Source: UBA6109 sp964506465
Lineage (GTDB): Bacteria; Desulfobacterota; Syntrophia; Syntrophales; UBA6109
Length of the DNA stretch: 38,530 nt
NCBI GenBank assembly: GCA_964506465.1
Contig: CAZDLM010000027.1
Span: 1 to 38,530 of the forward strand
Direction: 5' to 3'
The notes under the pieces were generated by a model, which was not told the origin of the DNA, did no database searches, and was given only the letters and a program-made list of their open reading frames with translations. The position numbers and the translations under genes were made by a program. Below, in pieces: positions 17,788-25,748 of the stretch (position 1 is its first letter; each line of letters begins with the position of its first letter).

Positions 17788-19461
17788 TCAGTACAGTTCT
17801 CCGAACTGCTTGTCGCTGATCTTGCCGTCAAGAAACGAATCGAGCAGTTTCGACCGGGCCGGACTCTTCAGATCGTCCATGGCCTTGCTCAACTGCTCGG
17901 CCGAGATGAAGCCCCTCTCGAAGCTGTTCTTCAGTTTCCCCCGCGCGAGATCGACGTCCATCACCTTCGCCTTGTCCCAGTTGCGCGATACGGAAAAGCT
18001 GCCGTTGCCGAAGACCTGCGGTTTCTGCTCCATCCTCTTGAGCTTGTAGGCCGCACCCGGCACCGTGGTCTTCAGGTATTCGGCGAGTTCGTCGGCCTTG
18101 ACCCACTGGTCCTTCGCCCCTTTGCCCTTCAGACCTTCGATCAGGTAGTGGCTGAAGATCCCGCCCTTGAGCTCGGAGTCGTCCTCCCAGGACTGCTGGT
18201 TCGGCGCGGAAGACGTGATCACCATCTTGCCCGAGACGGCCGGCTTGATGAGATCGGGCACGGCGAGCATGCCGACGAGCGGCTTCCCCCCTTTGGGGAT
18301 GATGGATTTCCCGCCGCCGGAAAAACAGGCATCCAGCGCCAGCAGCGCGCCCTTGGCCTTCGACTTGTCCAGGATCTCCTGGAGATAGGAGACGGCGATC
18401 GCCGTCTCTTCGAGGGCCTCGGGATCCGAGATCAGGACGTCCGACGGGATCAGGAAGGCATCGACGAACTTGTCCCCTTTCGTCTTCGGCGCACCGTGGC
18501 CGGAAAAGAAGACGTAGACGTAGCCGTCCCACGTGCGGACCTTGCGCAGGGCCGCGATCATTTCGTTCCTCGTCGCCTTCTCGTTCAGGAGGAGGATCGC
18601 GTTCTCTTTCGGCACGCCGCCGTAGCGGAGATCCGTGAGGACATCGTACACCTTCCTGGCATCCAGGGCGGCATAATTCAGGTTGGGGATGTCTGTCCGG
18701 TTCTTGTAGTCGATGCCGATGACGACCGCGTGCGCGTCCTTCCGTGCGGGAGGAAGCTTTTCCGTTGAAGACTGGGCGGACAAAGCAGTTGCCGAAGCGG
18801 CCGTTTCCCTTTTCCCGGCCGTCGGAGCCGGCGCGGCCGTGGTTCGCAGCTGCGATCCCTTGCCCGCGGCATAGGCGGTCACCTCCCGCGCCATGACGAT
18901 TTCCCGGGCCATCTCCCGAAAGGCCTCCATCGTCGCCTTCGTCGTCGCCTCGCCGACGAGTTCCTCCACCGGAATATACGGACTGACGACGTCACGGCTG
19001 GTCGCCGTCGCGCTCCCGATCCGCGACCAGATCCGCATGCCGTCCGGCGTGACCATGGTCACCTTCAGCGTGACCGTGGCGTCATATTTCATCCCGAATC
19101 CCAGCGCCACCTGCTTCCCCACGAAGGCCGCGTTCTCCATCGTCGGAATGATGACGGCCGCCACATCCTGCGGATAGGGCTTCCCGCCGATGATCTGCGT
19201 CTCCGCGAAAAGAGGCGGGAACATTTCCGCGGCATATTTCCGCAGGAGTCTCCCGGACGGGACGTTCGCGGGAATGCCGTACTGCTGTTTGGTGAAGATC
19301 GTGCCTTCGGGCGGAAGTTGGATCGCAACCTTCAGCGGAATCTGTTTCCCGATGGAGGGCGGCACGGACGAGATGTTCGCCATCGGCACGTTCAGTTGGG
19401 ACATGCATCCCGTCGCAAGCAATAGAGACAGTGCCAACAATCCCAGGAGACATCTTTTCAT
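17788..19461 (-). CDS. Lipoprotein with caspase-like (peptidase C14) domain and doubled SHOCT-like tail
   Basis: This 557-residue envelope protein is predicted to be a lipid-anchored cysteine protease. Domains: signal peptide with lipobox LATGC (Cys19); N-terminal domain about 40-195 (IPLKVAIQLPPEGTIFTK, VPSGRLLRKYAAEMFPPLF) homologous to the downstream lipoprotein; Ala/Thr/Pro-rich linker about 200-240; C14 caspase domain about 242-475 starting AVVIGIDYKNRTDIPNL, with the catalytic His322 in YVFFSGHGAP and Cys379 in LALDACFSGGG; C-terminal doubled SHOCT-like module 506-557 ending FGELY. The dyad is intact, so the protease is probably active. GAGG lies 8 bp before the ATG. It follows ahcY by 30 bp on the same strand. 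Bacterial caspase homologues usually cleave after basic or acidic residues; the substrate here is unknown. Confidence 0.9.
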   Translation of the reverse strand: MKRCLLGLLALSLLLATGCMSQLNVPMANISSVPPSIGKQIPLKVAIQLPPEGTIFTKQQYGIPANVPSGRLLRKYAAEMFPPLFAETQIIGGKPYPQDVAAVIIPTMENAAFVGKQVALGFGMKYDATVTLKVTMVTPDGMRIWSRIGSATATSRDVVSPYIPVEELVGEATTKATMEAFREMAREIVMAREVTAYAAGKGSQLRTTAAPAPTAGKRETAASATALSAQSSTEKLPPARKDAHAVVIGIDYKNRTDIPNLNYAALDARKVYDVLTDLRYGGVPKENAILLLNEKATRNEMIAALRKVRTWDGYVYVFFSGHGAPKTKGDKFVDAFLIPSDVLISDPEALEETAIAVSYLQEILDKSKAKGALLALDACFSGGGKSIIPKGGKPLVGMLAVPDLIKPAVSGKMVITSSAPNQQSWEDDSELKGGIFSHYLIEGLKGKGAKDQWVKADELAEYLKTTVPGAAYKLKRMEQKPQVFGNGSFSVSRNWDKAKVMDVDLARGKLKNSFERGFISAEQLSKAMDDLKSPARSKLLDSFLDGKISDKQFGELY

Positions 19462-19491
19462 CGGCGGATCCTCGACGCTTCCCGAGACTTC

Positions 19492-20826
19492 TCAGTAGCG
19501 GTAATAATCCGGCTTGAACGGTCCGTCGGCGGAAATGCCCAGGTAGGTGGCCTGCTTCTTCGAGAGCTTGGTGAGTCCCGCCCCCAGACGATCCAGATGA
19601 AGCCGCGCGACTTCCTCGTCGAGCCTCTTGGGCAGCGTGTGCACACCGAGCGCCAGCTTTCCCTTCGCCAGTTCGATCTGCGCCAGGCACTGGTTGGTGA
19701 AGCTGTTGCTCATGACGAAGCTCGGATGCCCCGTGGCGCAGCCCAGGTTTACGAGACGCCCCTCCGCCAGCAGGATGATGGACCGGCCGGACTTGAGGGT
19801 CCACTTGTCCACCTGGGGTTTGATGTTCTCCCGTTGAATCCCCCGCGTGTCCTGAAGGTAACTCACCTCGATCTCGCTGTCGAAATGGCCGATGTTGCAG
19901 ACGATCGCCTCGTCCTTCATTCGCTCCATATGTTCGCCGCGGATGACGTCGCAGCAACCCGTGGCCGTGACAAAGATGTCCCCCTCCTCCACGACGTCTT
20001 CCAGCCTCTTGACCTCGTAGCCTTCCATCGCGGCCTGCAGCGCGCAGATGGGGTCGATTTCCGTCACGATGACGCGGGCGCCGAAGGCCCGCATCGATTG
20101 CGCACTGCCTTTTCCGACGTCCCCGTAACCGCACACGACGACGATCTTCCCCGCCACCATGATGTCGGTGGCGCGCTTGATTCCGTCCGGCAGCGACTCC
20201 CGGCAGCCATAGAGGTTGTCGAATTTCGACTTGGTCACCGAATCGTTGACGTTGACGGCGGGGAAAAGCAGTTCGCCTTTCTCCGCCATCTGGCACAGGC
20301 GGTGGACGCCCGTCGTCGTCTCCTCGGAAACGCCGCGGATCTTCTTTGCCGCGCGCTGCCAGCGTTTGGGGTCCATCCGGTACGAGTGATCCAGGCGCTC
20401 CATGACGATCCGCATCTCGGCGTTGTCCTGGCGTTTCTTCAAGAGAGCCGGATTCCTCTCCACGTTGNNNNNNNNNNNNNNNNNNNNNAGAGTTTCCCCT
20501 TTCCAGGCGAAAACGGCCGCCGTCCCCGCCTTGGCGATCGCCGCGGCTGCGTGATCCTGCGTCGAGAAGATGTTGCAGGAGGCCCAGCGCAGGTCCGCTC
20601 CGAGCATTTTCAATGTCTCGATAAGCATCGCCGTCTGGATGGTCATGTGCAGGCTGCCCGTGACCCGCATGCCCTTAAGGGGCTTCCTGGGTCCGTATTT
20701 CCGCCGCACCGCCATGAGGCCGGGCATCTCGTTTTCCGCCAGTTTCATCTCCTTGCGGCCCCATTCAGCCTCGGACAGGTCCCTGACCTTGTAGGGCAGT
20801 CTCGCATCGAAAGTTTGAAACGACAT
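19492..20826 (-). CDS. ahcY: Adenosylhomocysteinase (S-adenosylhomocysteine hydrolase), interrupted by an assembly gap
   Basis: This cytosolic NAD+-dependent enzyme splits S-adenosylhomocysteine into adenosine and homocysteine, clearing the product inhibitor of methyltransferases. Visible are the N-terminal KVRDLSEAEWGRKEM, substrate-domain SCNIFSTQDHAAAAI, EETTTGVHRL, NVNDSVTKSKFDN (substrate Lys/Asp region), the Rossmann loop CGYGDVGKGSAQSMRAFG, VTEIDPICALQAAMEGY and the C-terminal KPDYYRY that reaches the neighbouring active site. The reading frame happens to stay open across the 21 N, but on family grounds roughly 50 residues between AWKGET and NVERNPALL are missing, including the usual EEYWWC and DDGGD motifs. 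The gene is therefore incomplete in this assembly, not truly deleted. It is 36 bp downstream of the DUF502 gene. Confidence 0.95.
   Translation of the reverse strand: MSFQTFDARLPYKVRDLSEAEWGRKEMKLAENEMPGLMAVRRKYGPRKPLKGMRVTGSLHMTIQTAMLIETLKMLGADLRWASCNIFSTQDHAAAAIAKAGTAAVFAWKGETXXXXXXXXNVERNPALLKKRQDNAEMRIVMERLDHSYRMDPKRWQRAAKKIRGVSEETTTGVHRLCQMAEKGELLFPAVNVNDSVTKSKFDNLYGCRESLPDGIKRATDIMVAGKIVVVCGYGDVGKGSAQSMRAFGARVIVTEIDPICALQAAMEGYEVKRLEDVVEEGDIFVTATGCCDVIRGEHMERMKDEAIVCNIGHFDSEIEVSYLQDTRGIQRENIKPQVDKWTLKSGRSIILLAEGRLVNLGCATGHPSFVMSNSFTNQCLAQIELAKGKLALGVHTLPKRLDEEVARLHLDRLGAGLTKLSKKQATYLGISADGPFKPDYYRY
20468..20488. other. Assembly gap (21 N) inside ahcY
   Basis: A run of 21 undetermined bases. 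Compared with the conserved architecture of adenosylhomocysteinase, far more sequence (of the order of 150 bp) should lie here, so the N count is a placeholder, not a measured length. Coordinates beyond this point may be shifted relative to the true chromosome. Confidence 0.95.
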
Positions 20827-20862
20827 ATCTCCTCCTTGTCCGAACGCCAGCGGGATGCGGGC

Positions 20863-21507
20863 TTACGGTTTGTCCAGCGGCTGACGCCGCATCGAATTTT
20901 GCAGACGCTCCTTGGGATTCACCATTCCGACCGAGATGATCAGGGTGAAGGCCTCTTCCACCGTCATGTCAAGATAGACGAGATCCTCTTCCGGGTACAT
21001 GACAAAATAGCCGGATGTCGGGTTCGGAGTCGTGGGTACGTAGACGCTGACGGTCTTCCGCCCGATCGCCGCGGCGATTTCGCCGTTCGGCTCGCCCGTG
21101 ACGAACGCCACCGTGTAGGAACCTTTGCAGGGGAACTGCACCAGGGCCACCCGCTTAAAACTCTTGCTCATGTCCCGGAACATCCCGTCGGAAATCCGTT
21201 TGATCGCTCCGTAGATGCTGCGCACGACCGGTATCCGGTTCACGAGCGACTCGCCGAAAATGACGAGGCGGTGGCCGACAAGGCTCTTCGTGACCAGTCC
21301 GGCGATCAGAATCAGGATGGCCGTCACCACGATGCCCAGCCCTGGGATGTGGACGGGCAGCCAGTGCTGCGGGGCATAGGGCTCGGGGATCAGGTAGAGA
21401 AGGCTGTCCATCAGGTCCACAAGGAAGAAGAGGACGTAGACCGTGAGCCCGATGGGGACTGTAACCGCGAGACCCGTAAGAAAAATACTTTTCAGTTGTT
21501 TTTTCAA
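20863..21507 (-). CDS. DUF502 family inner-membrane protein
   Basis: This protein of about 214 residues has two membrane helices near its N-terminus (about 8-32 and 50-75) followed by a soluble domain with KRVALVQFPCKGSYTVAFVTG and SVYVPTTPNPTSGYFVMYPE, hallmarks of DUF502. The family is widespread in Proteobacteria and has no settled function. A TTG start at 21507 (LKKQLKSIFLTG) is preferred because DUF502 proteins start just before FLTG and CAGG lies 9 bp upstream; an ATG at 21576 without a ribosome site would add 23 residues. It is the first gene of a minus-strand run leading into ahcY. Confidence 0.85.
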   Translation of the reverse strand: MKKQLKSIFLTGLAVTVPIGLTVYVLFFLVDLMDSLLYLIPEPYAPQHWLPVHIPGLGIVVTAILILIAGLVTKSLVGHRLVIFGESLVNRIPVVRSIYGAIKRISDGMFRDMSKSFKRVALVQFPCKGSYTVAFVTGEPNGEIAAAIGRKTVSVYVPTTPNPTSGYFVMYPEEDLVYLDMTVEEAFTLIISVGMVNPKERLQNSMRRQPLDKP

Positions 21508-21657
21508 CTGGTTAAACCTGCCTTCTTTTCCGCTGAAAAAAACGGGGGAGAATAGATAGCAGATTCCCCCCGTCATTTCAACCAGTCATTTGAAGACGAT
21601 CCCCAAGGAAGGGATTTTGAGCGTCATTCGCTCGCTGATCCCTGGCCGTCGAAGAGC

Positions 21658-21685
21658 TTGACAACGCCAAGAAAAGGTATATACA
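21658..21685 (+). promoter_or_regulatory. Sigma70-like promoter of the alanine-rich lipoprotein gene
   Basis: TTGACA (21658-21663), a 16-bp spacer and TATACA (21680-21685) make one of the best promoters in the window. Transcription would start near 21692, giving a leader of about 45 nt with AAGGAGG before the ATG at 21737. Confidence 0.65.
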
Positions 21686-21736
21686 GGGACCGCTTTTTCA
21701 AAGGGAACGAACAAACCTACTTCAAGGAGGGATCGT

Positions 21737-22333
21737 ATGAAATGTTTTAAGTATTCGGTTTCGCTGTTGATGGTTCTTGCGTTGGCTCTGGTTTTCGTCG
21801 GCTGTGCGAAGGCGCCTGAGGCCGAGCAGCAGGCCGCCAAGGCCGCCATGGATGCCGCCGTCGCCGCCGGCGCGGACAAGTACGCCGCCGCCGACATGGA
21901 TGCCGCCAAGAAGGTGTGGGAAGACACGGAAGCGCAGATGAAGGACAAGAAGTACAAGGAAGCCAAGCAGGGTTATGTGGATGCCAAGGCTGCTTTCGAG
22001 AAAGCGACCGCGGGCGTCGAGGCCGGCAAGAAGGCCGTGACGGAAGAAGCGACCGCAGCCGTGGCGGCATTGGAAGAAGCCTGGAAGGGCGTCGCCGCCG
22101 CCGGGAAGAAGCTCGAGAAGAAGATGAAGGACCAGAAGGCCGCCTGGGATACAGACGTGAAGGCCTTTGAAGAAGGACTGAAGGCCGCTAAGGACGGGAT
22201 CGCAGCCGATGCGTTCGCCGCCAAGACGAAGGCCGGTGAGCTGAAGGCCGTCATCGACAAATGGGAAGCCGCTTTCAAGGAACTGGCAGCCGCTCCCGCC
22301 GCTCCGGCCAAAGCAGCGCCCAAGAAGAAGTAG
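21737..22333 (+). CDS. Alanine/lysine-rich helical lipoprotein
   Basis: This 198-residue protein has a lipobox signal peptide (LVFVGC, Cys23). The rest is almost entirely Ala/Lys/Glu-rich and predicted helical coiled coil, with repeats such as DMDAAKKVWEDTEAQMKDKKYKEAKQGY and several KAAFE/KAFEE segments, and a low-complexity Ala/Pro/Lys tail ending PKKK. It resembles abundant DUF4398-like or Lpp-like structural lipoproteins. A periplasmic spacer or peptidoglycan-contacting role is inference. A strong ribosome site (AAGGAGG, 6 bp), a strong promoter and a clean terminator suggest a highly expressed single gene. Confidence 0.85.
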   Translation: MKCFKYSVSLLMVLALALVFVGCAKAPEAEQQAAKAAMDAAVAAGADKYAAADMDAAKKVWEDTEAQMKDKKYKEAKQGYVDAKAAFEKATAGVEAGKKAVTEEATAAVAALEEAWKGVAAAGKKLEKKMKDQKAAWDTDVKAFEEGLKAAKDGIAADAFAAKTKAGELKAVIDKWEAAFKELAAAPAAPAKAAPKKK

Positions 22334-22360
22334 CATCCGCGTTATTCTTCTTCCGTACAA

Positions 22361-22396
22361 AAAGAGCGCCCCGTCCGCCGGACGAGGCGCTCTTTT
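22361..22396. terminator. Bidirectional rho-independent terminator
   Basis: AAAGAGCGCCCCGTCC - GCC - GGACGAGGCGCTCTTT forms a 16-bp stem with one mismatch, with A residues before it and a T run after it. It lies between the convergent ends of the alanine-rich lipoprotein gene (plus) and the FAH-family gene (minus) and can serve both strands. Confidence 0.88.
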
Positions 22397-22432
22397 GCTT
22401 TCGTCTCTTTCAAGAAACGTTGCGAACGTTTC

Positions 22433-23323
22433 CTAAGAATCGGCGGTTCCCTGCCGTTTCTTCAGGTCGATAACGGGATTGGCGAGCGTCGTAAAACCGT
22501 CGATCCGGCATTCGACGACATCGCCGTCACGGACGGGGACCGCCTTGGGCGTACCCGTGGAAATGATGTCGCCTGGAAGCAGCGTCATGACCCGGGAGTG
22601 GAACGACACCAGAAAATCCGGCGGGAAGGTCATGTTGGAAACGACGTTCTTTGCGTAAACGTTTCCGTTGATTACGGTCGACACGGTCAATCTCATCACG
22701 TCTGCGATCTCATCCGGCGTGACCAACTGCGGCCCGAAACTGAAGAAGGTGTCGAAGCTCTTGGCCCTCGTCAGGAACCGCGGGTTCCTCCGCAGAATGT
22801 CCTCGGCCGTGACGTCGAGAATCGTGGTGAAGCCGGCGACGACGGACAGCCAGTCCCCCCGCTCGACGTCCCTGCACTTTCTTCCCATGACGACGCCCAA
22901 CTCGGCCTCCGCCGTCGTTTTTTCGGACTGGAGCGGTATCGCAATCGCCTCCCCAGGACCGATGATGGTCGTATCCGGTTTCATGAAGCTGGCCGGCTCG
23001 TCGTCAGGAGCCTTTTCCGCCAGATCGGCGGCATGCTCCACGTAGTTGAGTCCGATGCCCCAGAGTTTCGGTGGATGCCGATAGGGCGGGGCATAGGCCG
23101 CTTCATCCAAGGAAAGAGGCCTTTCCTTTTCGAGGCGCTCCTTCCCTCCCGAACGATACCATTCGTGAAGCTGGTCGAATCCACCCCCCGTAATCAGGTC
23201 CAGCATGTCCAAGGACCATTTCTTGCCGCATCGTTGATTGATGACGTCCACCGGAACGAATCCGCCCGGCACGACGACGGCTGCCATCTCCGCGCCTCTC
23301 CAGCGGATCGATGCCGTTCTCAT
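22433..23323 (-). CDS. Fumarylacetoacetate hydrolase (FAH) family protein
   Basis: This 296-residue cytosolic FAH-fold enzyme belongs to a family of metal-dependent hydrolases, decarboxylases and isomerases acting on beta-diketo-acid or hydroxymuconate-type substrates. A small N-terminal domain (about 1-80) precedes the core, which opens with PPKLWGIGLNYVEHAAD. Metal-ligand motifs AEAELGVVMGRKC (Glu-x-Glu) and FTTILDVTAEDI (Asp), substrate-binding RAKSFDTFFSFGPQ and the typical STGTPKAV near the C-terminus are all present. GAGGAGG lies about 10 bp before the ATG. It is third in a minus-strand run after the SDR and binding-protein genes, suggesting carboxylic or aromatic acid catabolism; the substrate cannot be named. 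Confidence 0.88.
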   Translation of the reverse strand: MRTASIRWRGAEMAAVVVPGGFVPVDVINQRCGKKWSLDMLDLITGGGFDQLHEWYRSGGKERLEKERPLSLDEAAYAPPYRHPPKLWGIGLNYVEHAADLAEKAPDDEPASFMKPDTTIIGPGEAIAIPLQSEKTTAEAELGVVMGRKCRDVERGDWLSVVAGFTTILDVTAEDILRRNPRFLTRAKSFDTFFSFGPQLVTPDEIADVMRLTVSTVINGNVYAKNVVSNMTFPPDFLVSFHSRVMTLLPGDIISTGTPKAVPVRDGDVVECRIDGFTTLANPVIDLKKRQGTADS

Positions 23324-23386
23324 GATGCAAAGCCCTCCTCAGGGATGTATTGCCTCAGGGAGACAAGTCCGCCGTCCGCCAATCCT

Positions 23387-24505
23387 TCAGGGCAGCGGCG
23401 CGAAAACGCCCTGGGCATCGACACGATAGCTCCGGTAGACATCCCCCACGCGGTCACCCTTCTCATTGAAAGATATCCGTCCGGTCAGGCCGTTGTGTTC
23501 CTTGTATTTCCGACGGAGAAACTCGGAGGTCTTGTCGGTCTCCACGCTCTTCGTCTCCCGCATGGCCGCCGCAACTGCCAGGAGCCCGTCTCCGGCCATC
23601 ATGGCATAGATGGAACCCAGGGGACGCCCATATTGCCTGCCGAAGGCCGGAAGGAACGCCCGGGCCTGTTGAGTCGCGATGTCCCCAGGCACGGGAGAAC
23701 TGACGCAGAGGAAGCCTTTGGCAGCATCGCGGCCGGCGATCATGACCAGTTCAGGGTTGCTGTTCGCGTCCCCGCCGAGGATCGGCGCCTTCCAGCCCAT
23801 TTCCGCCTTCTGCCGCAGCAGCAGCCCCCCTTCGGGATAGTACCCTGTAAAGAAGACGGCCTCCGCGCCGGCGGCCTTCATCTTCGCAAGAAGCGTCGAA
23901 TAATCCTGACGCTCCGGGATCAGGCCGTCGAAAAAGACAATCCTGATTTCCTTCTCTAGCAGGACCCGCAATTGCTCCGCGAGACCTCTGGCATAGATGC
24001 TATGGTCGTGCAGGACGGCGATCCTCTTGAATTTGAATCGGCGGACCAGCGAAGCGGCAACTCGTCCCTGTTCGTCGTCCCGGGGGCAGGTCCGGAAGAA
24101 ATACCGGAACCCCTTCTCCGTGAGCGAAACGGCTGTCGCGCCGTTTGCGACTTGAAGGATCCCTGCCTCGTTGAAAATACCTTGAACCGCCTCGGCCGCT
24201 TCGGAACCGTAAGGACCGACGACGGCCGCGACTCCCAGAGATGCCATTTCTCTCGCCGCCGCCTGGGTCGCTTTCGGCGTCCCGGCGGTATCGGCATCGA
24301 TCAATTCGACCGGCTTCCCCAGGACGCCTCCCTTCTCATTGAGATCCCGTACGAGAAGTTCGACGACCTGTTTTGCCTGTAGCCCCTCATCGGACCAGGA
24401 GCCCGTCATCGGGCCCAGGAGTCCGATGCGAACCGTTTCGAAGGCCGGCGCCGGCGAAGCCGACAGAATCAGCGCCGCAAGAAGCGATCCGACGATTCTC
24501 TTCAT
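23387..24505 (-). CDS. Branched-chain-amino-acid-type ABC transporter substrate-binding protein
   Basis: This 372-residue periplasmic binding protein (LivJ/LivK-like, Peripla_BP_6) has a signal peptide ending SPAPA. The mature part starts VRIGLLGPMTGSWSDEG, has the AVVGPYGSEAAEAV hinge/ligand region, the RTCPRDDEQGRVAA segment and the EAVFFTGYYPEGGLLLRQ lobe-II motif. The ATG at 24505 is preceded by GGGAGG (9 bp); a TTG at 24508 is also possible. No permease or ATPase genes are adjacent, so it either works with a transporter encoded elsewhere or acts as a sensor-type binding protein. Lying between an SDR and an FAH-family gene, it may bind an organic acid. Confidence 0.88.
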   Translation of the reverse strand: MKRIVGSLLAALILSASPAPAFETVRIGLLGPMTGSWSDEGLQAKQVVELLVRDLNEKGGVLGKPVELIDADTAGTPKATQAAAREMASLGVAAVVGPYGSEAAEAVQGIFNEAGILQVANGATAVSLTEKGFRYFFRTCPRDDEQGRVAASLVRRFKFKRIAVLHDHSIYARGLAEQLRVLLEKEIRIVFFDGLIPERQDYSTLLAKMKAAGAEAVFFTGYYPEGGLLLRQKAEMGWKAPILGGDANSNPELVMIAGRDAAKGFLCVSSPVPGDIATQQARAFLPAFGRQYGRPLGSIYAMMAGDGLLAVAAAMRETKSVETDKTSEFLRRKYKEHNGLTGRISFNEKGDRVGDVYRSYRVDAQGVFAPLP

Positions 24506-24562
24506 CAAGTCCGACCTCCCGGCCGCACCTCGCCCGTCCCGGCGAGCAGCCGCGTCCCCATT

Positions 24563-25357
24563 TCAGCCCCGCGAACCCAGGCGGAGTCCGCCGTGAATGA
24601 AGTAGACCTCTCCAGCCATCGCCTCGTTGCGGTACAGTTCGGAGACGAGCGAGGCGATTTCATCCGGCTCCACGAGCCGGCCCACCGGCACTTCTTTCAG
24701 AATGCCCGCCAGCGCCTTCTGATCCATTCCCTTTACCATAGGAGTCGCCACATAGCCCGGAGCAACCGCCACGCAGCGGATGCGGTCCGCGACGCCCCGG
24801 CGGAAGAATTCCGCGGTGATCACCTTGGGGAAGACCGACATCGCGGCCTTCGAAGAGGCGTAGTTGATCTGCCCCGCCGTCCCCAGGGAACCGGTCGACG
24901 AGATCACGCAGATGAGGCCGCGGGAGCCGCTGTTCACCATCTGTTCGGCGCAGTCGCGCACTGTGAGGAAGACGCCCGTCAGATTGATGTCCAGGACGCT
25001 CCTGAACTGATCCAGCGACATCTTTTTCGTCACCTTTCCCGTCTCGCGGTCCGGGCTCACCATCAGGCCGTCGCGGATGATCCCCGCGGCCGGAAAGACC
25101 AGATGGATGCCGCCGAAACGCTCCACGGCCAGTTGGGCCAGCGCGGCGCTGTCCTCTTCCTTCGTCACGTTGCACACTTTCGTCGCCACCTCGCCGCCGG
25201 CCGCACGGATCTCCCGCTCCACCCGCTCCAAGGCGGCGGGGACGACGTCCGCCAATACAACGCGACCTCCCTGCCGAACCCAGTAACGCGCCATGGCCTC
25301 GCCGATCCCGCTTCCGCCGCCCGTGATCACCGCCGTCGCTCCTTCGATTTTCAACAT
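24563..25357 (-). CDS. Short-chain dehydrogenase/reductase (SDR)
   Basis: This 264-residue classical SDR is a cytosolic NAD(P)-dependent oxidoreductase. Visible are the cofactor loop TGGGSGIG (12-19), Asp37 after the second strand (favouring NAD over NADP), Asn125 in DINLTG, Ser near 153 in VISSTGS, and the catalytic pair Tyr166/Lys170 (YASSK). The usual NNAG motif is replaced by PAAG. The C-terminal part ends in FIHGGLRLG. AGGGGG precedes the ATG by 8 bp. It is the first gene of the SDR - binding protein - FAH run. A 3-hydroxyacyl- or hydroxyacid-type dehydrogenase is plausible, but the substrate is unknown. Confidence 0.88.
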   Translation of the reverse strand: MLKIEGATAVITGGGSGIGEAMARYWVRQGGRVVLADVVPAALERVEREIRAAGGEVATKVCNVTKEEDSAALAQLAVERFGGIHLVFPAAGIIRDGLMVSPDRETGKVTKKMSLDQFRSVLDINLTGVFLTVRDCAEQMVNSGSRGLICVISSTGSLGTAGQINYASSKAAMSVFPKVITAEFFRRGVADRIRCVAVAPGYVATPMVKGMDQKALAGILKEVPVGRLVEPDEIASLVSELYRNEAMAGEVYFIHGGLRLGSRG

Positions 25358-25748
25358 CGCATCTACCCCCTCTCACCGAGAACGAAGCGCCCTCTTTGCA
25401 TTTCACCACCCGCAGACCGGAGGAAAATGCGACGTCCGGTTCTCTTTTTCGGTATTTTGAGGGCTCCTATACCACAACTGGACGGCGCACGTAAGATGGA
25501 AGCTTTCCGGAACAGGTGCACCGGAGAACCCTCCATCTCAGGGAAGGGTCGGGGCTTCATTCGCTCCCTTTCCCCGCATTGCGCCGCGCATTCGCAGCCG
25601 GACGCGAGCGGCAGCCGCCAGCGCGGATTCCGCTAACCGTTTTCGCCGGGGATCTGGTACAATCGGCCGTCAAGGCAGACGCCTTCTCCGGATCGGAGGC
25701 GGCAGGCGGGAATCTGCAGAAAACAATTCGACGTTGCGGGAGGCGCGG
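25358..25748. other. 391-bp divergent intergenic region without a convincing gene
   Basis: The region separates the SDR gene (minus) from the YhhN gene (plus) and should hold both promoters. An extended -10-like TGGTACAAT (TACAAT at 25656-25661) without a clear -35 could serve the YhhN gene. Open frames here lack ribosome sites and family resemblance. No strong hairpin was seen. Confidence 0.4.

Noticed and set aside
19492..20826. ahcY as a naturally deleted, inactive gene
   Set aside because: The missing segment coincides exactly with the run of N, so an assembly gap explains it.
19597..21555. Open frame of about 650 codons opposite ahcY and the DUF502 gene
   Set aside because: It runs through the N gap and across two good minus-strand genes, has no family resemblance and no start signal.
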